Source: an uncultured Candidatus Peregrinibacteria bacterium (lineage in GTDB: Bacteria > Patescibacteriota > Gracilibacteria > Peribacterales > Peribacteraceae). From it: a stretch of DNA of 53,823 bases. The position numbers and the translations under genes are program-made. Location: the NCBI GenBank assembly GCA_937863435.1, contig CALMES010000080.1, positions 1-53,823 of the forward strand, in the 5' to 3' direction. The notes under the pieces were generated by a model. That model searched no databases. It saw only the letters and a program-made list of their open reading frames with translations, and had not been told where the DNA came from. Shown here piece after piece: positions 1 to 7,480 of this stretch. Every line of letters begins with the position of its first letter. Within the stretch, counting starts at the first letter, position 1.

Positions 1-1
1 A

Positions 2-358
2 ATAAAAATAAGCATTAGTGAATTTTATCTCAAAAATAATGATGAAAGATTGCTTTTAGTATTAGAAGAATTAAAAATAAACTCTGAAAGCGGAATTACT
101 GCCTATGATGGCGTGCTGAAAAAATTTAATTTATTACCCAATTTTGATAATCAATTAACAAAAAAATTACTAGAAATGAGCAATTTTAGACATTCTATTG
201 TTCATCAACGAGCAAGAGTGGATTTAAAGTTATTGAAAAAATGCCCTTGGTTAAAATTGAAAATAGGAGAAAAAATTAATGTTTCGGAAAAAGATTTCTT
301 ATCCTATTCTCGAGCAACAATTGATTATGGAGATCTATTACTTAGTAAATTGCTCTAA
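2..358 (+). CDS. Truncated HEPN-like protein, 5' end outside window
   Basis: The reading frame is open from base 2, so the true start lies upstream and only the C-terminal 118 or so residues are visible. A TTG at 50 is an arbitrary internal start. The protein is Lys/Leu/Asn-rich and the DNA is clearly more AT-rich than the groEL region. The segment NFRHSIVHQRARVD contains R-x4-H (RHSIVH), the active-site signature of HEPN ribonuclease-type domains, followed by a short C-terminal helix. HEPN proteins are often toxin or defence RNases or their non-catalytic relatives; assignment here rests on one motif and is tentative. AT bias and an edge position next to a tRNA suggest a possible acquired segment. 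The next gene is tRNA-Leu on the opposite strand. Confidence 0.5.
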   Translation: MKISISEFYLKNNDERLLLVLEELKINSESGITAYDGVLKKFNLLPNFDNQLTKKLLEMSNFRHSIVHQRARVDLKLLKKCPWLKLKIGEKINVSEKDFLSYSRATIDYGDLLLSKLL

Positions 359-376
359 CATTTATGCATAGTGCAA

Positions 377-463
377 TGGTGCCGATGAGAGGACTCGAAC
401 CTCCACATCCGTGAGGATACACGCTCCTGAAGCGTGCGCGTCTACCAATTCCGCCACATCGGC
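377..463 (-). tRNA. tRNA-Leu (CAG)
   Basis: On the minus strand the sequence folds as a class II tRNA of 87 nt. The acceptor stem GCCGATG pairs with CATCGGC, followed by discriminator A and an encoded CCA. The anticodon loop TTCAGGA gives anticodon CAG (Leu). It has a long variable arm and the T-loop GTTCGAGTC. No intron is visible. Confidence 0.95.
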
Positions 464-583
464 ATAGTTCAGATCATCAAAAGATCAATTTATACGATTT
501 GCGCGCATACTGTACTGAAAATATTGGCAGGTGGGAAGATAGTTATTGCAGATTGAGTCTTTTGCGGTATAGATTGCAGTTTA

Positions 584-1294
584 ATGAATGTCGCTACCCT
601 GCAAGAGGCTGCAACTATTCCTCACGAAAGGATGGAAAGCGATCGGCAGGCACATTCAAAAATAAGAGTGGTAAAAATCATGCATCACACTGCTGTGGCG
701 GCTTTTTTAGCATGCAGCTCATTTTCATGTCATACACTAAAATTTGAGCCGACACCCAAACAAGCGCTAGCGATTGTGGCTTCGGATATATCAGCTTTAT
801 CTGTTGTGTCGTCTCCGGAAGAAAAAGAGGTGGAATTGATTGATGCTATCGAAAATTGCATAGCTCGCTGCAATGTTCGCATGCTTCAGCCACTAATTGC
901 ATTGGTGCAAAAGAAGGATTTGCAGCCGCAAGATGTTATTAATGCTATGGCGCTTATAGAAGATTCCAATGTTAGGAAATCTTTTTTGCAGATTATTCAG
1001 CTTATTGGAGACAATCCAGATTATCTGGATACTGCCTTGCGTCATCTGAAAGCCAGAGCCGATGCAACCGTTGTATCAGTCTCGTCGTTTACCAATATGT
1101 TTCGAAAGGAATCAACGATGAAGAACGGACAACCAGTTATGACTATTGCACAGAAAGAATTTATCGAAAGAATGCACCCCTCGATTTCTGAGTTTATGAA
1201 GGAGGGAAAGCTGGGAATAACGAACTTATTCAAAGCAGTTGCCGATAATTGTAAAACGGAAAACAATTATACCCATTCAATTGCATCCCACTAA
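584..1294 (+). CDS. Hypothetical exported or membrane-linked protein
   Basis: The product is 236 residues and I do not recognise the family. A hydrophobic stretch near residues 36-50 (TAVAAFLACSSFSC) contains a lipobox-like LAC, so a start at GTG 671 or ATG 680 would give a short lipoprotein signal. However, TTGCAG (546-551), 16 nt, then TATAGA (568-573) lies 10 nt before ATG 584, which supports the longer form. The rest is helical and moderately charged with no catalytic motif seen. The stop codon lies inside the palindromic terminator at 1283-1314. It is convergent with the secreted protein gene that follows. Confidence 0.6.
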   Translation: MNVATLQEAATIPHERMESDRQAHSKIRVVKIMHHTAVAAFLACSSFSCHTLKFEPTPKQALAIVASDISALSVVSSPEEKEVELIDAIENCIARCNVRMLQPLIALVQKKDLQPQDVINAMALIEDSNVRKSFLQIIQLIGDNPDYLDTALRHLKARADATVVSVSSFTNMFRKESTMKNGQPVMTIAQKEFIERMHPSISEFMKEGKLGITNLFKAVADNCKTENNYTHSIASH

Positions 1295-1314
1295 AACGCG
1301 TTTTAGTGGGATGC
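1283..1314. terminator. Perfect palindromic bidirectional terminator
   Basis: A 32-nt perfect inverted repeat (arms GCATCCCACTAAAACG and CGTTTTAGTGGGATGC) sits between two convergent genes. T-rich sequence follows on the plus strand (TTTATTTTTT). The TAA stop of the upstream gene (1292-1294) is part of the stem. Confidence 0.8.
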
Positions 1315-1323
1315 AGGGAAAGT

Positions 1324-2421
1324 TTATTTTTTACAGTTTTTACCAGTGCAAGGCAGTGCTTTTTTTACTTCCACTTTCTTTGAAGCCAATCTCGCTGCAG
1401 CTCTTGCTGCGGCAGCTGATACTTTTTTCGGAGCAACAATTGCAGTAGAGGATTTTACGGAAGAAGTGCTACTGCTGCTCATGTTGGAGCGAGAAGCTGG
1501 CATACTAGTAGATATTTTGGACGATGAACTGCTACTTAACGATGATGGACTATTGAGAGAGCCGTCCAGCATGATTGTTTGTGCCATTTTGTTGAAAATC
1601 TTCTCTGCTTTTTCAAATCGATTTTCCGGCGTGACTAATTGCAAACTGAGGAGGCTGTCGTTTTTTATGGCAACGATTGTGACAAGTTTATAAACCTTTG
1701 CCCTGTTTTCAAAAGTGAAACTATATTTTCTGCCGGATAAACCGCTGAAGTTTGAGTTTTCCTTGATCAAATTGTTCATGCTTGGAATAAATGAATCTCC
1801 GTCATACGAAGTGGCTGAAGTGGTATTTAATTGAGAATAATTTTGTACAAATGAATCGATATCATCCAAGGATTTTACAACAGTAATTTCCGTTGTCTTG
1901 CCTAACTTCTTTTTTGTGCTAAATCCACTTAATACAATGCTCGTATTATCCCAGCCCGTTATTGTACTGTCGCCAAAATCAAGTGGTTTAAAAATGACAA
2001 ATTTGTAACGAGGATTAGATTCATCATTAAAGAGCGGTAGAAATCCGCCCTTTACTATCTGGCTCACAATTGGTCCTACACTTAAAGATCCATTTGCATA
2101 ATGAGATACCGGAATTCTCATCCATGATTCAGTTTCTGCACTCATTGCTTTGGAAATGTACGTATCGGGATTTCTGACACCATTGCTGTAAACAGTCGTA
2201 GTCCAGCTAACAGGGTATGCAATATCTTTTATTTCTAGCGGCATTGGTATAGACAGTGTTTTGGCATTTTCGTAGGTTTCGTTATCAGTTCGAAGTTCTG
2301 TTATAGATGTATCAAGAGCTCCAATCATATTATCTGTTTTTACTTTTTCTGCATTTGCTATAGGACTAGAAATAGAAAGCAAGATTGCTAACTCGAGAAA
2401 TGCTATGGACAATTTTTTCAT
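1324..2421 (-). CDS. Secreted protein with Ser-rich tail and C-terminal LPCTG
   Basis: The product is 365 residues. The N-terminus is a classical signal peptide (MKKLSIAFLELAILLSISS, cleavage likely after ANA at about residue 24). The middle is an unrecognised domain. A segment near residues 255-290 (NRFEKAEKIFNKMAQTI) resembles the last helix of PsbP/DUF1795-like extracellular domains common in these bacteria. Residues about 293-330 are a Ser-rich linker, then a Lys/Ala-rich tail ends in LPCTGKNCKK. LPCTG fits the LPXTG sortase pattern, but no hydrophobic anchor follows it. A sortase is encoded at 18700. No convincing Shine-Dalgarno precedes ATG 2421. It is divergent from groES. Confidence 0.75.
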   Translation of the reverse strand: MKKLSIAFLELAILLSISSPIANAEKVKTDNMIGALDTSITELRTDNETYENAKTLSIPMPLEIKDIAYPVSWTTTVYSNGVRNPDTYISKAMSAETESWMRIPVSHYANGSLSVGPIVSQIVKGGFLPLFNDESNPRYKFVIFKPLDFGDSTITGWDNTSIVLSGFSTKKKLGKTTEITVVKSLDDIDSFVQNYSQLNTTSATSYDGDSFIPSMNNLIKENSNFSGLSGRKYSFTFENRAKVYKLVTIVAIKNDSLLSLQLVTPENRFEKAEKIFNKMAQTIMLDGSLNSPSSLSSSSSSKISTSMPASRSNMSSSSTSSVKSSTAIVAPKKVSAAAARAAARLASKKVEVKKALPCTGKNCKK

Positions 2422-2513
2422 AGAGGAAAGTTAAGAAATATATAACAGAAATATACTCAGCTTTTACGTCAATGTCATGCCATTGGGTGTACGATTGTTT
2501 TTTTGGCGAGATC

Positions 2514-2542
2514 TTGACTCCCCCTTCTTAGCACTCTAAAAT
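2514..2542 (+). promoter_or_regulatory. Housekeeping promoter of groESL
   Basis: TTGACT (2514-2519), a 17-nt spacer and TAAAAT (2537-2542) form a near-consensus sigma-70 type promoter. The -10 box lies within the spacer of the CIRCE operator, so repressor binding would block polymerase directly. Confidence 0.85.
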
Positions 2543-2554
2543 ACCGAGTGCTAA
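2528..2554 (+). promoter_or_regulatory. CIRCE operator (HrcA binding site)
   Basis: TTAGCACTC, 9 nt, GAGTGCTAA is an exact match to the CIRCE consensus bound by the heat-shock repressor HrcA. It overlaps the -10 region of the groESL promoter. hrcA itself is not in this window. Confidence 0.97.
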
Positions 2555-2617
2555 TTACTGATCTCGCAGAGAATCAGTATGCGAAATTCTTTCTACTTCC
2601 ATTTTCCCATTCTAGCT

Positions 2618-2965
2618 ATGCCAGCGAAAGATGATGTACAGCTCGCCGTCACTGTCGAGCCACTTGGCGACAGAGTTATTATCCGCCCTCTCGAAAAAGA
2701 ACAGGTATCGGCTTCCGGTATCGTTATTCCAGAAACAAGCTCCAAAGAAAAGCCACAGGAAGGAGTTGTTATCGCTCTTGGTAAAGGAGGGATTATGAAC
2801 GACAAAGGTGTTGCCGCTTCGGATCCAAACAAATTCCTGAAGCTCGGCGATGTTGTCTTGTTCGGCCGTTACGCAGGTGACGACCTTAAGCTCAAAGACA
2901 AAGCCGGAAAGGACGTCGAAGTAAAAATCCTTCACCTGGACTCTGTTCTCGGAATCGTGAAGTAA
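2618..2965 (+). CDS. groES: Co-chaperonin GroES
   Basis: This is the 10-kDa lid subunit of the GroEL/GroES folding chamber (cytoplasm). The product is 115 residues. The core begins at EPLGDRVIIRPLEKE, with the mobile-loop region SASGIVIPETSSKEKPQEG and the ending VEVKILHLDSVLGIVK typical of the family. An upstream in-frame ATG at 2579 would add 13 hydrophobic residues unlike any GroES, so I prefer ATG 2618; neither has a strong Shine-Dalgarno. Even so the N-terminus carries about 12 extra residues relative to typical GroES. The insert GGIMNDKGVAASDPNKFL makes it slightly longer than usual. Transcription is driven by the CIRCE-controlled promoter, and groEL follows 40 nt downstream. Confidence 0.95.
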   Translation: MPAKDDVQLAVTVEPLGDRVIIRPLEKEQVSASGIVIPETSSKEKPQEGVVIALGKGGIMNDKGVAASDPNKFLKLGDVVLFGRYAGDDLKLKDKAGKDVEVKILHLDSVLGIVK

Positions 2966-3005
2966 CCCCCTCAATCCCTAACCCCATCCCTAACCCTCTA
3001 TTATT
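2966..3005 (+). repeat. CCCTAACC-rich spacer between groES and groEL
   Basis: The 40-nt spacer is built from tandem ATCCCTAACCC-like units, strongly C/T-biased, with no Shine-Dalgarno before the groEL ATG. It may be a decayed microsatellite or an unstructured leader that leaves the groEL start accessible. Confidence 0.5.
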
Positions 3006-4649
3006 ATGGCCAAGCAATTATCCTTCGGCGACGACGCTCGCCACAAAATTATCCTCGGCATTCGTAAGCTTGCTGACGCCGTTCGCGTCACTATGGGACC
3101 AAACGGTCGCAATGCGCTCATTGCCAAAAGTTACGGCGGACCGACTGTCACCAAAGACGGTGTCACGGTTGCCAAAGAAATCGAACTCGAAGATCCATGG
3201 GAGAACATGGGTGCGCAGCTGGTGAAAGAGGCTGCTACCAAGACTAACGACGCAGCCGGAGACGGTACGACAACTGCAACCGTGCTTGCAGAAGGCATGA
3301 TTTCGGAAGGTCTTAAGTTCCTGACAGCCGGTGCCAACGCTATCTCCATGAAGAAAGGAATCATGAAGGCAGTGGACGCTGTGGTTGCAGATTTGGACAA
3401 GCAGAAAAAGACCATCAACTCCAAGGAAGAATTCGCTGCTGTTGCTACTATTTCGGCTCAGGATGCAGAAGTCGGCAAAATCATTTCCGAAGTGATGGAC
3501 GAAGTCGGTTCCGACGGTGTAGTCACAGTCGAGGCTGGTCAGACGATGGGCATGGAAAAGGAATATGTGGAAGGCATGCAGTTCGATTCCGGTTACATCT
3601 CTGCGTACTTTGTCACAGACACTGCTCGCATGGAGGCTGTGTACAACAACGCCTACATTCTTATTACCGACAAAAAGATTGCGTCCATTCAGGAAATTCT
3701 TCCGATTTTGGAAGAGCTCGCCAAGAAGGGTCGCAAGGAGATTGTCATCATCGCCGAGAACATCGAAGGCGAAGCACTCACAACTCTCGTTCTCAACAAA
3801 CTCCGTGGTACGTTCTCGGCTATCGCCGTGAAAGCTCCGGCATTTGGTGACAGACGCAAAGAAATGCTTAAAGACATTGCCGCTCTTACCGGCGGTCGTG
3901 TTATTTCCGAAGAGGTTGGTTTGAAGCTGGAAAACACCAAGCTCGAGGATTTGGGTCAGGCCAAGAAGATTGTTGTCACGAAAGACAACACGCTCATCGT
4001 CGATGGTATGGGTGACAAAAAGGATATTGAGGCACGCGTAGCCGAAATCAAAGTCGCTATCGAAAACACGAAGAGCTCGTTCGATGTCGAGAAATTACAG
4101 GAACGTTTGGCTAAGCTTTCCGGTGGTGTCGCCGTCATCCGTGTTGGTGCCGCAACCGAAGTAGAGCAGAAAGAACTGCAGCACCGTGTGGAAGACGCAC
4201 TGTCTGCAACCCGCGCAGCAGCTGAAGAAGGTATTGTTGCCGGTGGAGGCGCCGCACTCATCCATGCTCTCAAGAGCATCGAAAAACTGAAGGGTGCAAC
4301 CGAAGATGAGCAGATCGGTATCGATCTCGTTCGCATGTCACTCCCCTACCCTCTCAAGAACATTTCCAACAACGCTGGTCTCGAAGGAGCTGTTATTGTT
4401 GAGAAAGTGAAGAATGCCAAGGAAGTAACGCACGGTTACAACGTTGTTTCCGAAAAAATCGAAGATCTCGTGGCTGCCGGTGTCATCGATCCAAAGAAAG
4501 TCACACGCTCAGCACTGCAGAATGCAGCATCTGTTGCCGCGATGTTCCTCACGATCGAGGTAGGAATCGTGGATGCTCCTAAGAAGGAATCCGCTGCTCC
4601 AGCCATGCCAGGTGGCATGGGAGGAATGGGCGGGATGGGAGATTATTAA
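3006..4649 (+). CDS. groEL: Chaperonin GroEL (60 kDa)
   Basis: This ATP-driven chaperonin ring subunit refolds non-native proteins with GroES. The length of 547 residues is normal. The ATP-binding motif [12 protein letters not shown] lies near residues 86-97, the apical domain is intact, and [21 protein letters not shown] precedes the second equatorial segment. The C-terminus is the classical Gly-Gly-Met tail ([12 protein letters not shown]). It is second gene of the CIRCE-controlled operon and is followed by a strong terminator. Codon use looks highly biased, as expected for a highly expressed gene. Confidence 0.99.
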   Translation: MAKQLSFGDDARHKIILGIRKLADAVRVTMGPNGRNALIAKSYGGPTVTKDGVTVAKEIELEDPWENMGAQLVKEAATKTNDAAGDGTTTATVLAEGMISEGLKFLTAGANAISMKKGIMKAVDAVVADLDKQKKTINSKEEFAAVATISAQDAEVGKIISEVMDEVGSDGVVTVEAGQTMGMEKEYVEGMQFDSGYISAYFVTDTARMEAVYNNAYILITDKKIASIQEILPILEELAKKGRKEIVIIAENIEGEALTTLVLNKLRGTFSAIAVKAPAFGDRRKEMLKDIAALTGGRVISEEVGLKLENTKLEDLGQAKKIVVTKDNTLIVDGMGDKKDIEARVAEIKVAIENTKSSFDVEKLQERLAKLSGGVAVIRVGAATEVEQKELQHRVEDALSATRAAAEEGIVAGGGAALIHALKSIEKLKGATEDEQIGIDLVRMSLPYPLKNISNNAGLEGAVIVEKVKNAKEVTHGYNVVSEKIEDLVAAGVIDPKKVTRSALQNAASVAAMFLTIEVGIVDAPKKESAAPAMPGGMGGMGGMGDY

Positions 4650-4677
4650 ATAGAAGCCAGAAGTAACCAGCCTACGT

Positions 4678-4699
4678 CAGCCGCGGTTGACTACGGCTG
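4678..4699. repeat. Hairpin downstream of groEL
   Basis: CAGCCG (4678-4683) pairs with CGGCTG (4694-4699) around CGGTTGACTA. An overlapping alternative palindrome is GTCAGCCGCGGTTGAC. It lies between the groEL stop and the terminator and may protect the 3' end of the mRNA. Confidence 0.4.
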
Positions 4700-4709
4700 G
4701 CAAGGAAGT

Positions 4710-4743
4710 AAGAATCAAGGGAAGCCTTGGTTCTTATTTTTTT
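4710..4743 (+). terminator. Intrinsic terminator of groESL
   Basis: AAGAATCAAGG, loop GAAG, CCTTGGTTCTT (one G-U pair), then ATTTTTTT. This is a canonical rho-independent terminator. Confidence 0.9.
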
Positions 4744-4775
4744 ATATTCAAAAATTTTTCAGTCAAATAATCCTA

Positions 4776-4808
4776 CCATCTACAGTAGCGGGCTTCCGGC
4801 CCACGGCG
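4776..4808 (+). repeat. Left REP-like end of transposase element
   Basis: A 33-bp sequence beginning CCATCTACAGTAGCGGGC recurs as an inverted copy at 5354-5386 with two visible differences. It contains a hairpin GCGGGC-TTCCG-GCCCAC. Such imperfect palindromes are the substrates of REP-associated tyrosine transposases. Confidence 0.85.
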
Positions 4809-4816
4809 GTTTATCA

Positions 4817-5283
4817 TTACATCTGGCTTGATCGTGTAAATACATCATCCAATGAATGTAATGACGAAACATCGTAACGACCGCATGCCGATGACCATAG
4901 ATACTCTTCGGCTTTCTCGACAAAGCCTGCTTTAACAGGATTCTGATGAATATAGTTGAGTACTTTCCAGTAATCTTTTGGTAAACGGAGATCAAAATTC
5001 TCCTGCCAAAATGCACCAATACCAATGTCGAATGTCAGACCTGCTTTATACGCGCTCATGAATTTTGATAGAGTATAGGGTGGAAAAAACCGGACAAGAA
5101 AATGACAGTGATCGGGCATGATGACAAACCCGTACAAATGATAGGGATGTACGGATTGCAGACGGTACAGCAAATCAATCGCTTCTTTCGCGAACGCTGG
5201 ATCAGAAAAATTGGTCTGTGATTCATTACGTTTGTTGTTATGAACATTGTGGCTTCATTTTGAATTGGATGACGTTGGGACAT
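4817..5283 (-). pseudogene. REP-associated tyrosine transposase, frameshifted
   Basis: This is a Y1/HUH-superfamily transposase (RAYT, TnpA_REP). Visible motifs are MPDHCHFLV with the His-x-His pair, a Tyr in FMSAYKAGL that may be the nucleophile, and the family C-terminus YIHQNPVKAGFVEKAEEYLWSSA. The N-terminal part from ATG 5283 (MSQRHPIQNEATMFITTNV then MNHRPIF) is in one frame. From the A5 tract at 5206-5210 the homologous continuation (DPAFAKEAIDLLYRL) is in another frame. One missing base in this homopolymer explains the break. The two open frames are about 5206-5334 and 4817-5173. Inverted REP-like sequences flank it. It sits between the groEL terminator and tmk. Confidence 0.85.
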
Positions 5284-5353
5284 TGTGGGGAAAATATCGA
5301 TAAGCATCAAAAATCGCAAGGAACGATCGTACACCGAGGCTGTTTTGATCGAA

Positions 5354-5386
5354 CGCCGTGGGCCGGAAGCCCACTACTGAAGATGG
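5354..5386 (-). repeat. Right REP-like end of transposase element
   Basis: This is the inverted copy of 4776-4808. Its hairpin GTGGGC-CGGAA-GCCCAC has a perfect 6-bp stem. The element therefore spans 4776-5386, about 610 bp. An in-frame ATG at 5358 inside this repeat is not a credible tmk start. Confidence 0.85.
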
Positions 5387-5424
5387 TTTGGGTTCTTTAC
5401 ACTATTTGACACGTATTTCCCACC

Positions 5425-5452
5425 TTGCCGCAATCCACTTTTGCTGTACTCT
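5425..5452 (+). promoter_or_regulatory. Promoter of tmk
   Basis: TTGCCG (5425-5430), 16 nt, TACTCT (5447-5452). The GTG start follows after only 7 nt, which predicts a leaderless mRNA. Confidence 0.6.
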
Positions 5453-5459
5453 ACTACTT

Positions 5460-6050
5460 GTGAAAGGCACTTTCATTGTCCTCGAAGGCCCCGATGCGGC
5501 GGGTACTACCACCCAAAGCCATCTTTTGGCGGAAAATTTGCGTGCCAAAGGGGTGGATGTGGTGCTTACCAACGAACCAACCGATAACGAAATCGGTAAA
5601 TTCATTCGTCAGCAACTCTCTCAGAAAACGATTCCGTCGCCAGAAGCGCTGCAAATGCTCTTCTGCGCCGACAGAGCATTGCATGTTAAAACAGTCATTC
5701 AGCCGGCTATGAAGGCCGGGAAGACGGTTATTACGGATAGATACATGACATCCACGCTCATTTACGGAGCTGCGCTTGGCATCGATATCAAATGGCTCGA
5801 ACGACTCAATATTCTGTTTCCCAAGCCCGATATCGAAATCTTCACGTTACCCGGCCTGGAAGTGTGCCTTCAGCGCATGCAGAAGCGCAAAGAGGGCGAT
5901 GTGTTCGAGAATGTCAACTTTGCCACCACGATCTATCGCCTTTACGAGGCTATGGCTAGCCAAAAGAACTCTGTTTACATTGTCGACACATCAAAAGAAA
6001 AGCAAGAGGCTGCGCAAAACATCATGCAGCTGATCGAAAACATTGCGTAA
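5460..6050 (+). CDS. tmk: Thymidylate kinase with altered P-loop
   Basis: It phosphorylates dTMP to dTDP for DNA synthesis (cytoplasm). From GTG 5460 the product is 196 residues, a normal length. The start is chosen because the promoter ends 7 nt upstream and because the longer frame runs into the REP repeat. Motifs are FIVLEGPDAAGTTTQ (P-loop), DRYMTSTLIYG (DR[YH] motif) and FPKPDIEIFTLPG. The P-loop Lys, normally essential (GxxxxGK[ST]), is Thr here: codons read GGC CCC GAT GCG GCG GGT ACT ACC. The rest of the fold looks intact, so it is either a lineage variant or a catalytically changed enzyme. The family call is confident; activity is not assured. Confidence 0.88.
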   Translation: MKGTFIVLEGPDAAGTTTQSHLLAENLRAKGVDVVLTNEPTDNEIGKFIRQQLSQKTIPSPEALQMLFCADRALHVKTVIQPAMKAGKTVITDRYMTSTLIYGAALGIDIKWLERLNILFPKPDIEIFTLPGLEVCLQRMQKRKEGDVFENVNFATTIYRLYEAMASQKNSVYIVDTSKEKQEAAQNIMQLIENIA

Positions 6051-6294
6051 AGGAAAAAGAAGGATATTGTTCCGCGACATCCACTTTTTTATAAGTTTTT
6101 CCATACTTCGAAGCGAACCTGAACATCTGACAGCAGATACTGCCAGAAACAGTATTGATGTTTCGGCAGTTTTGAGCAAAGTCGTTCCGCTTGTCCGCGC
6201 ACGTGCGGTCGCACTGCTTCATAGTGTTCTTGGAGATCCTGCGCATCAGCGAAAGATGATTGCAAACAGACAAAGTCAATGGCCTTACATGTAA
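6043..6294 (+). CDS. Possible small hypothetical protein
   Basis: An open frame of 83 codons from TTG 6043 overlaps the tmk stop by 8 nt and fills the tmk-folD gap. The second half (ADTARNSIDVSAVLSKVV) looks protein-like, but no motif, Shine-Dalgarno or conserved family is evident. It could equally be non-coding spacer. Otherwise the 286-bp gap holds only the presumed folD promoter. Confidence 0.25.
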   Translation: MRKGKRRILFRDIHFFISFSILRSEPEHLTADTARNSIDVSAVLSKVVPLVRARAVALLHSVLGDPAHQRKMIANRQSQWPYM

Positions 6295-6336
6295 CATTGG
6301 CTGTTCGATTGCGGCTGACTCGCGTATCATCGAGCC

Positions 6337-7179
6337 ATGTCCGCAACCATCCTCTATGGAAAGCCGGCAGCAGATGCTTTGCTTGATTCGCTTAAGGCAG
6401 AAGTGGAAATGCTCAATCCCAAACTGGTGGTTGTGCAAATTGGCAATGATCCGGCATCGGGCAGCTACATCAAGCAGAAAATAAAAAGCTGCGATGCAAT
6501 TGGCATGCGCCATGAACACCGGCATTTGGATAACGGCACATCGCTCAACGAATTGCTGGATATGATCAAAGAGCTGAATGAGGATTCCGATGTGTCTGGC
6601 TTTATTGTGCAATTGCCTCTTCCGCCGCATTTGCAGCCACATGTCCCGATCATCATTCGTGCGATTGATCCGAAAAAAGATGTCGATGGATTTGGCGCGT
6701 ACAATCTTGGCAAAATGTTTCTGTCGCCAGAATTCGAACATCTGCCACCGGCAACGCCGGCTGGCATTATCGAGTTGCTCGCATTTTACAAGATCGAGAT
6801 TCAGGGCAAGCATGCAGTCGTTGTCGGGCACAGCAATACTGTGGGCAAGCCGCTTTCTGTAATGCTCTTAAACCGCAATGCGACTGTTACGACGTGTCAC
6901 ATCTATACCAAAGATCTGGCAGCGCAGACACGTAAGGCTGATTTATTATTTTCGGCAACAGGCGTTGCCGGTCTCATCAAAAAAGACATGGTGAAGAAAG
7001 GTGCGGTCGTTATCGATATCGGCATTTCCAAAACCAAAGACGGCGGCCTTACAGGAGATGTTGATTTTGAAGCGGTGAAAGAAATCGCATCGGCCATTAC
7101 GCCGGTACCGGGAGGAGTCGGACCAATGACAGTCGCGAGCCTGATGCGCAATTGTGTTGTCGCTAAGCGCCGCAATTGA
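6337..7179 (+). CDS. folD: FolD methylene-THF dehydrogenase/cyclohydrolase
   Basis: This bifunctional enzyme interconverts 5,10-methylene-, methenyl- and 10-formyl-tetrahydrofolate, supplying one-carbon units for purines and fMet. At 280 residues it is normal length. SYIKQKIKSCDAIGM contains the catalytic Lys region. DVDGFGAYNLGKM and ATPAGIIELL are the folate-site motifs (PCTP is ATPA here). VVVGHSNTVGKPLSVML is the NADP Rossmann loop, and ITPVPGGVGPMTVASLM is the C-terminal signature. TATCAT (6325-6330) ends 6 nt before the ATG, suggesting a leaderless transcript. The gene ends with TGA. Confidence 0.97.
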   Translation: MSATILYGKPAADALLDSLKAEVEMLNPKLVVVQIGNDPASGSYIKQKIKSCDAIGMRHEHRHLDNGTSLNELLDMIKELNEDSDVSGFIVQLPLPPHLQPHVPIIIRAIDPKKDVDGFGAYNLGKMFLSPEFEHLPPATPAGIIELLAFYKIEIQGKHAVVVGHSNTVGKPLSVMLLNRNATVTTCHIYTKDLAAQTRKADLLFSATGVAGLIKKDMVKKGAVVIDIGISKTKDGGLTGDVDFEAVKEIASAITPVPGGVGPMTVASLMRNCVVAKRRN

Positions 7180-7444
7180 AACGAAGTGCGAATCTCGAAT
7201 TACGAATTACGCCTACTTCGCATTAAGCTGAACGATCTCTCGTCTTGTTGCAGGCATGCTGCCTCCTCTTAAACAAGAGGAAAAATTTAAATTTGTATTA
7301 TATAGTAATGAGTATAATTATTTGTCCAATTTCTATTGCATTTATAAAATAAATATATACATTGGCAAGGAAGCCGTGGTTTATCCTGCTACATGCGGGG
7401 CTGCGGGCTTCAGAGTCTTCCCTTATCGCATGAGGGGAGTAACT

Positions 7445-7480
7445 CAGGGATGAGACGCACCGAAAGGTGAGGTCTCCCAG
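7445..7480 (+). promoter_or_regulatory. Structured leader with possible CsrA site
   Basis: GAGAC (7452-7456) pairs with GTCTC (7472-7476), and CACC-GAAA-GGTG (7458-7469) forms an inner stem capped by a GNRA loop. The Shine-Dalgarno-like GGTGAGG (7466-7472) is buried in the stem. Just upstream, CAGGGATG (7445-7452) matches the core CARGGAUG of the CsrA binding consensus. The upstream 7180-7440 stretch is AT-rich, holds a CCTCTT-AAAC-AAGAGG hairpin near 7264, and contains no gene I can support. Confidence 0.45.

Noticed and set aside
4780..5025. 81-codon frame inside the transposase
   Set aside because: Other-frame shadow of the RAYT C-terminal part; the homologous residues are in the 4817-5173 frame.
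5358..5459. Longer tmk start at ATG 5358
   Set aside because: It lies inside the REP-like repeat, ahead of the tmk promoter, and adds 34 non-homologous residues.
6022..6831. 269-codon minus-strand frame overlapping folD
   Set aside because: It covers the strongly conserved folD coding region and looks like a translated antisense strand.
7262..7285. CCTCTT-AAAC-AAGAGG hairpin as folD terminator
   Set aside because: It is followed by A-rich, not U-rich, sequence on the plus strand, so not an intrinsic terminator for folD.
7256..7453. 65-codon frame before the secreted-protein gene
   Set aside because: AT-rich, no motif, runs into the structured leader; more likely non-coding.
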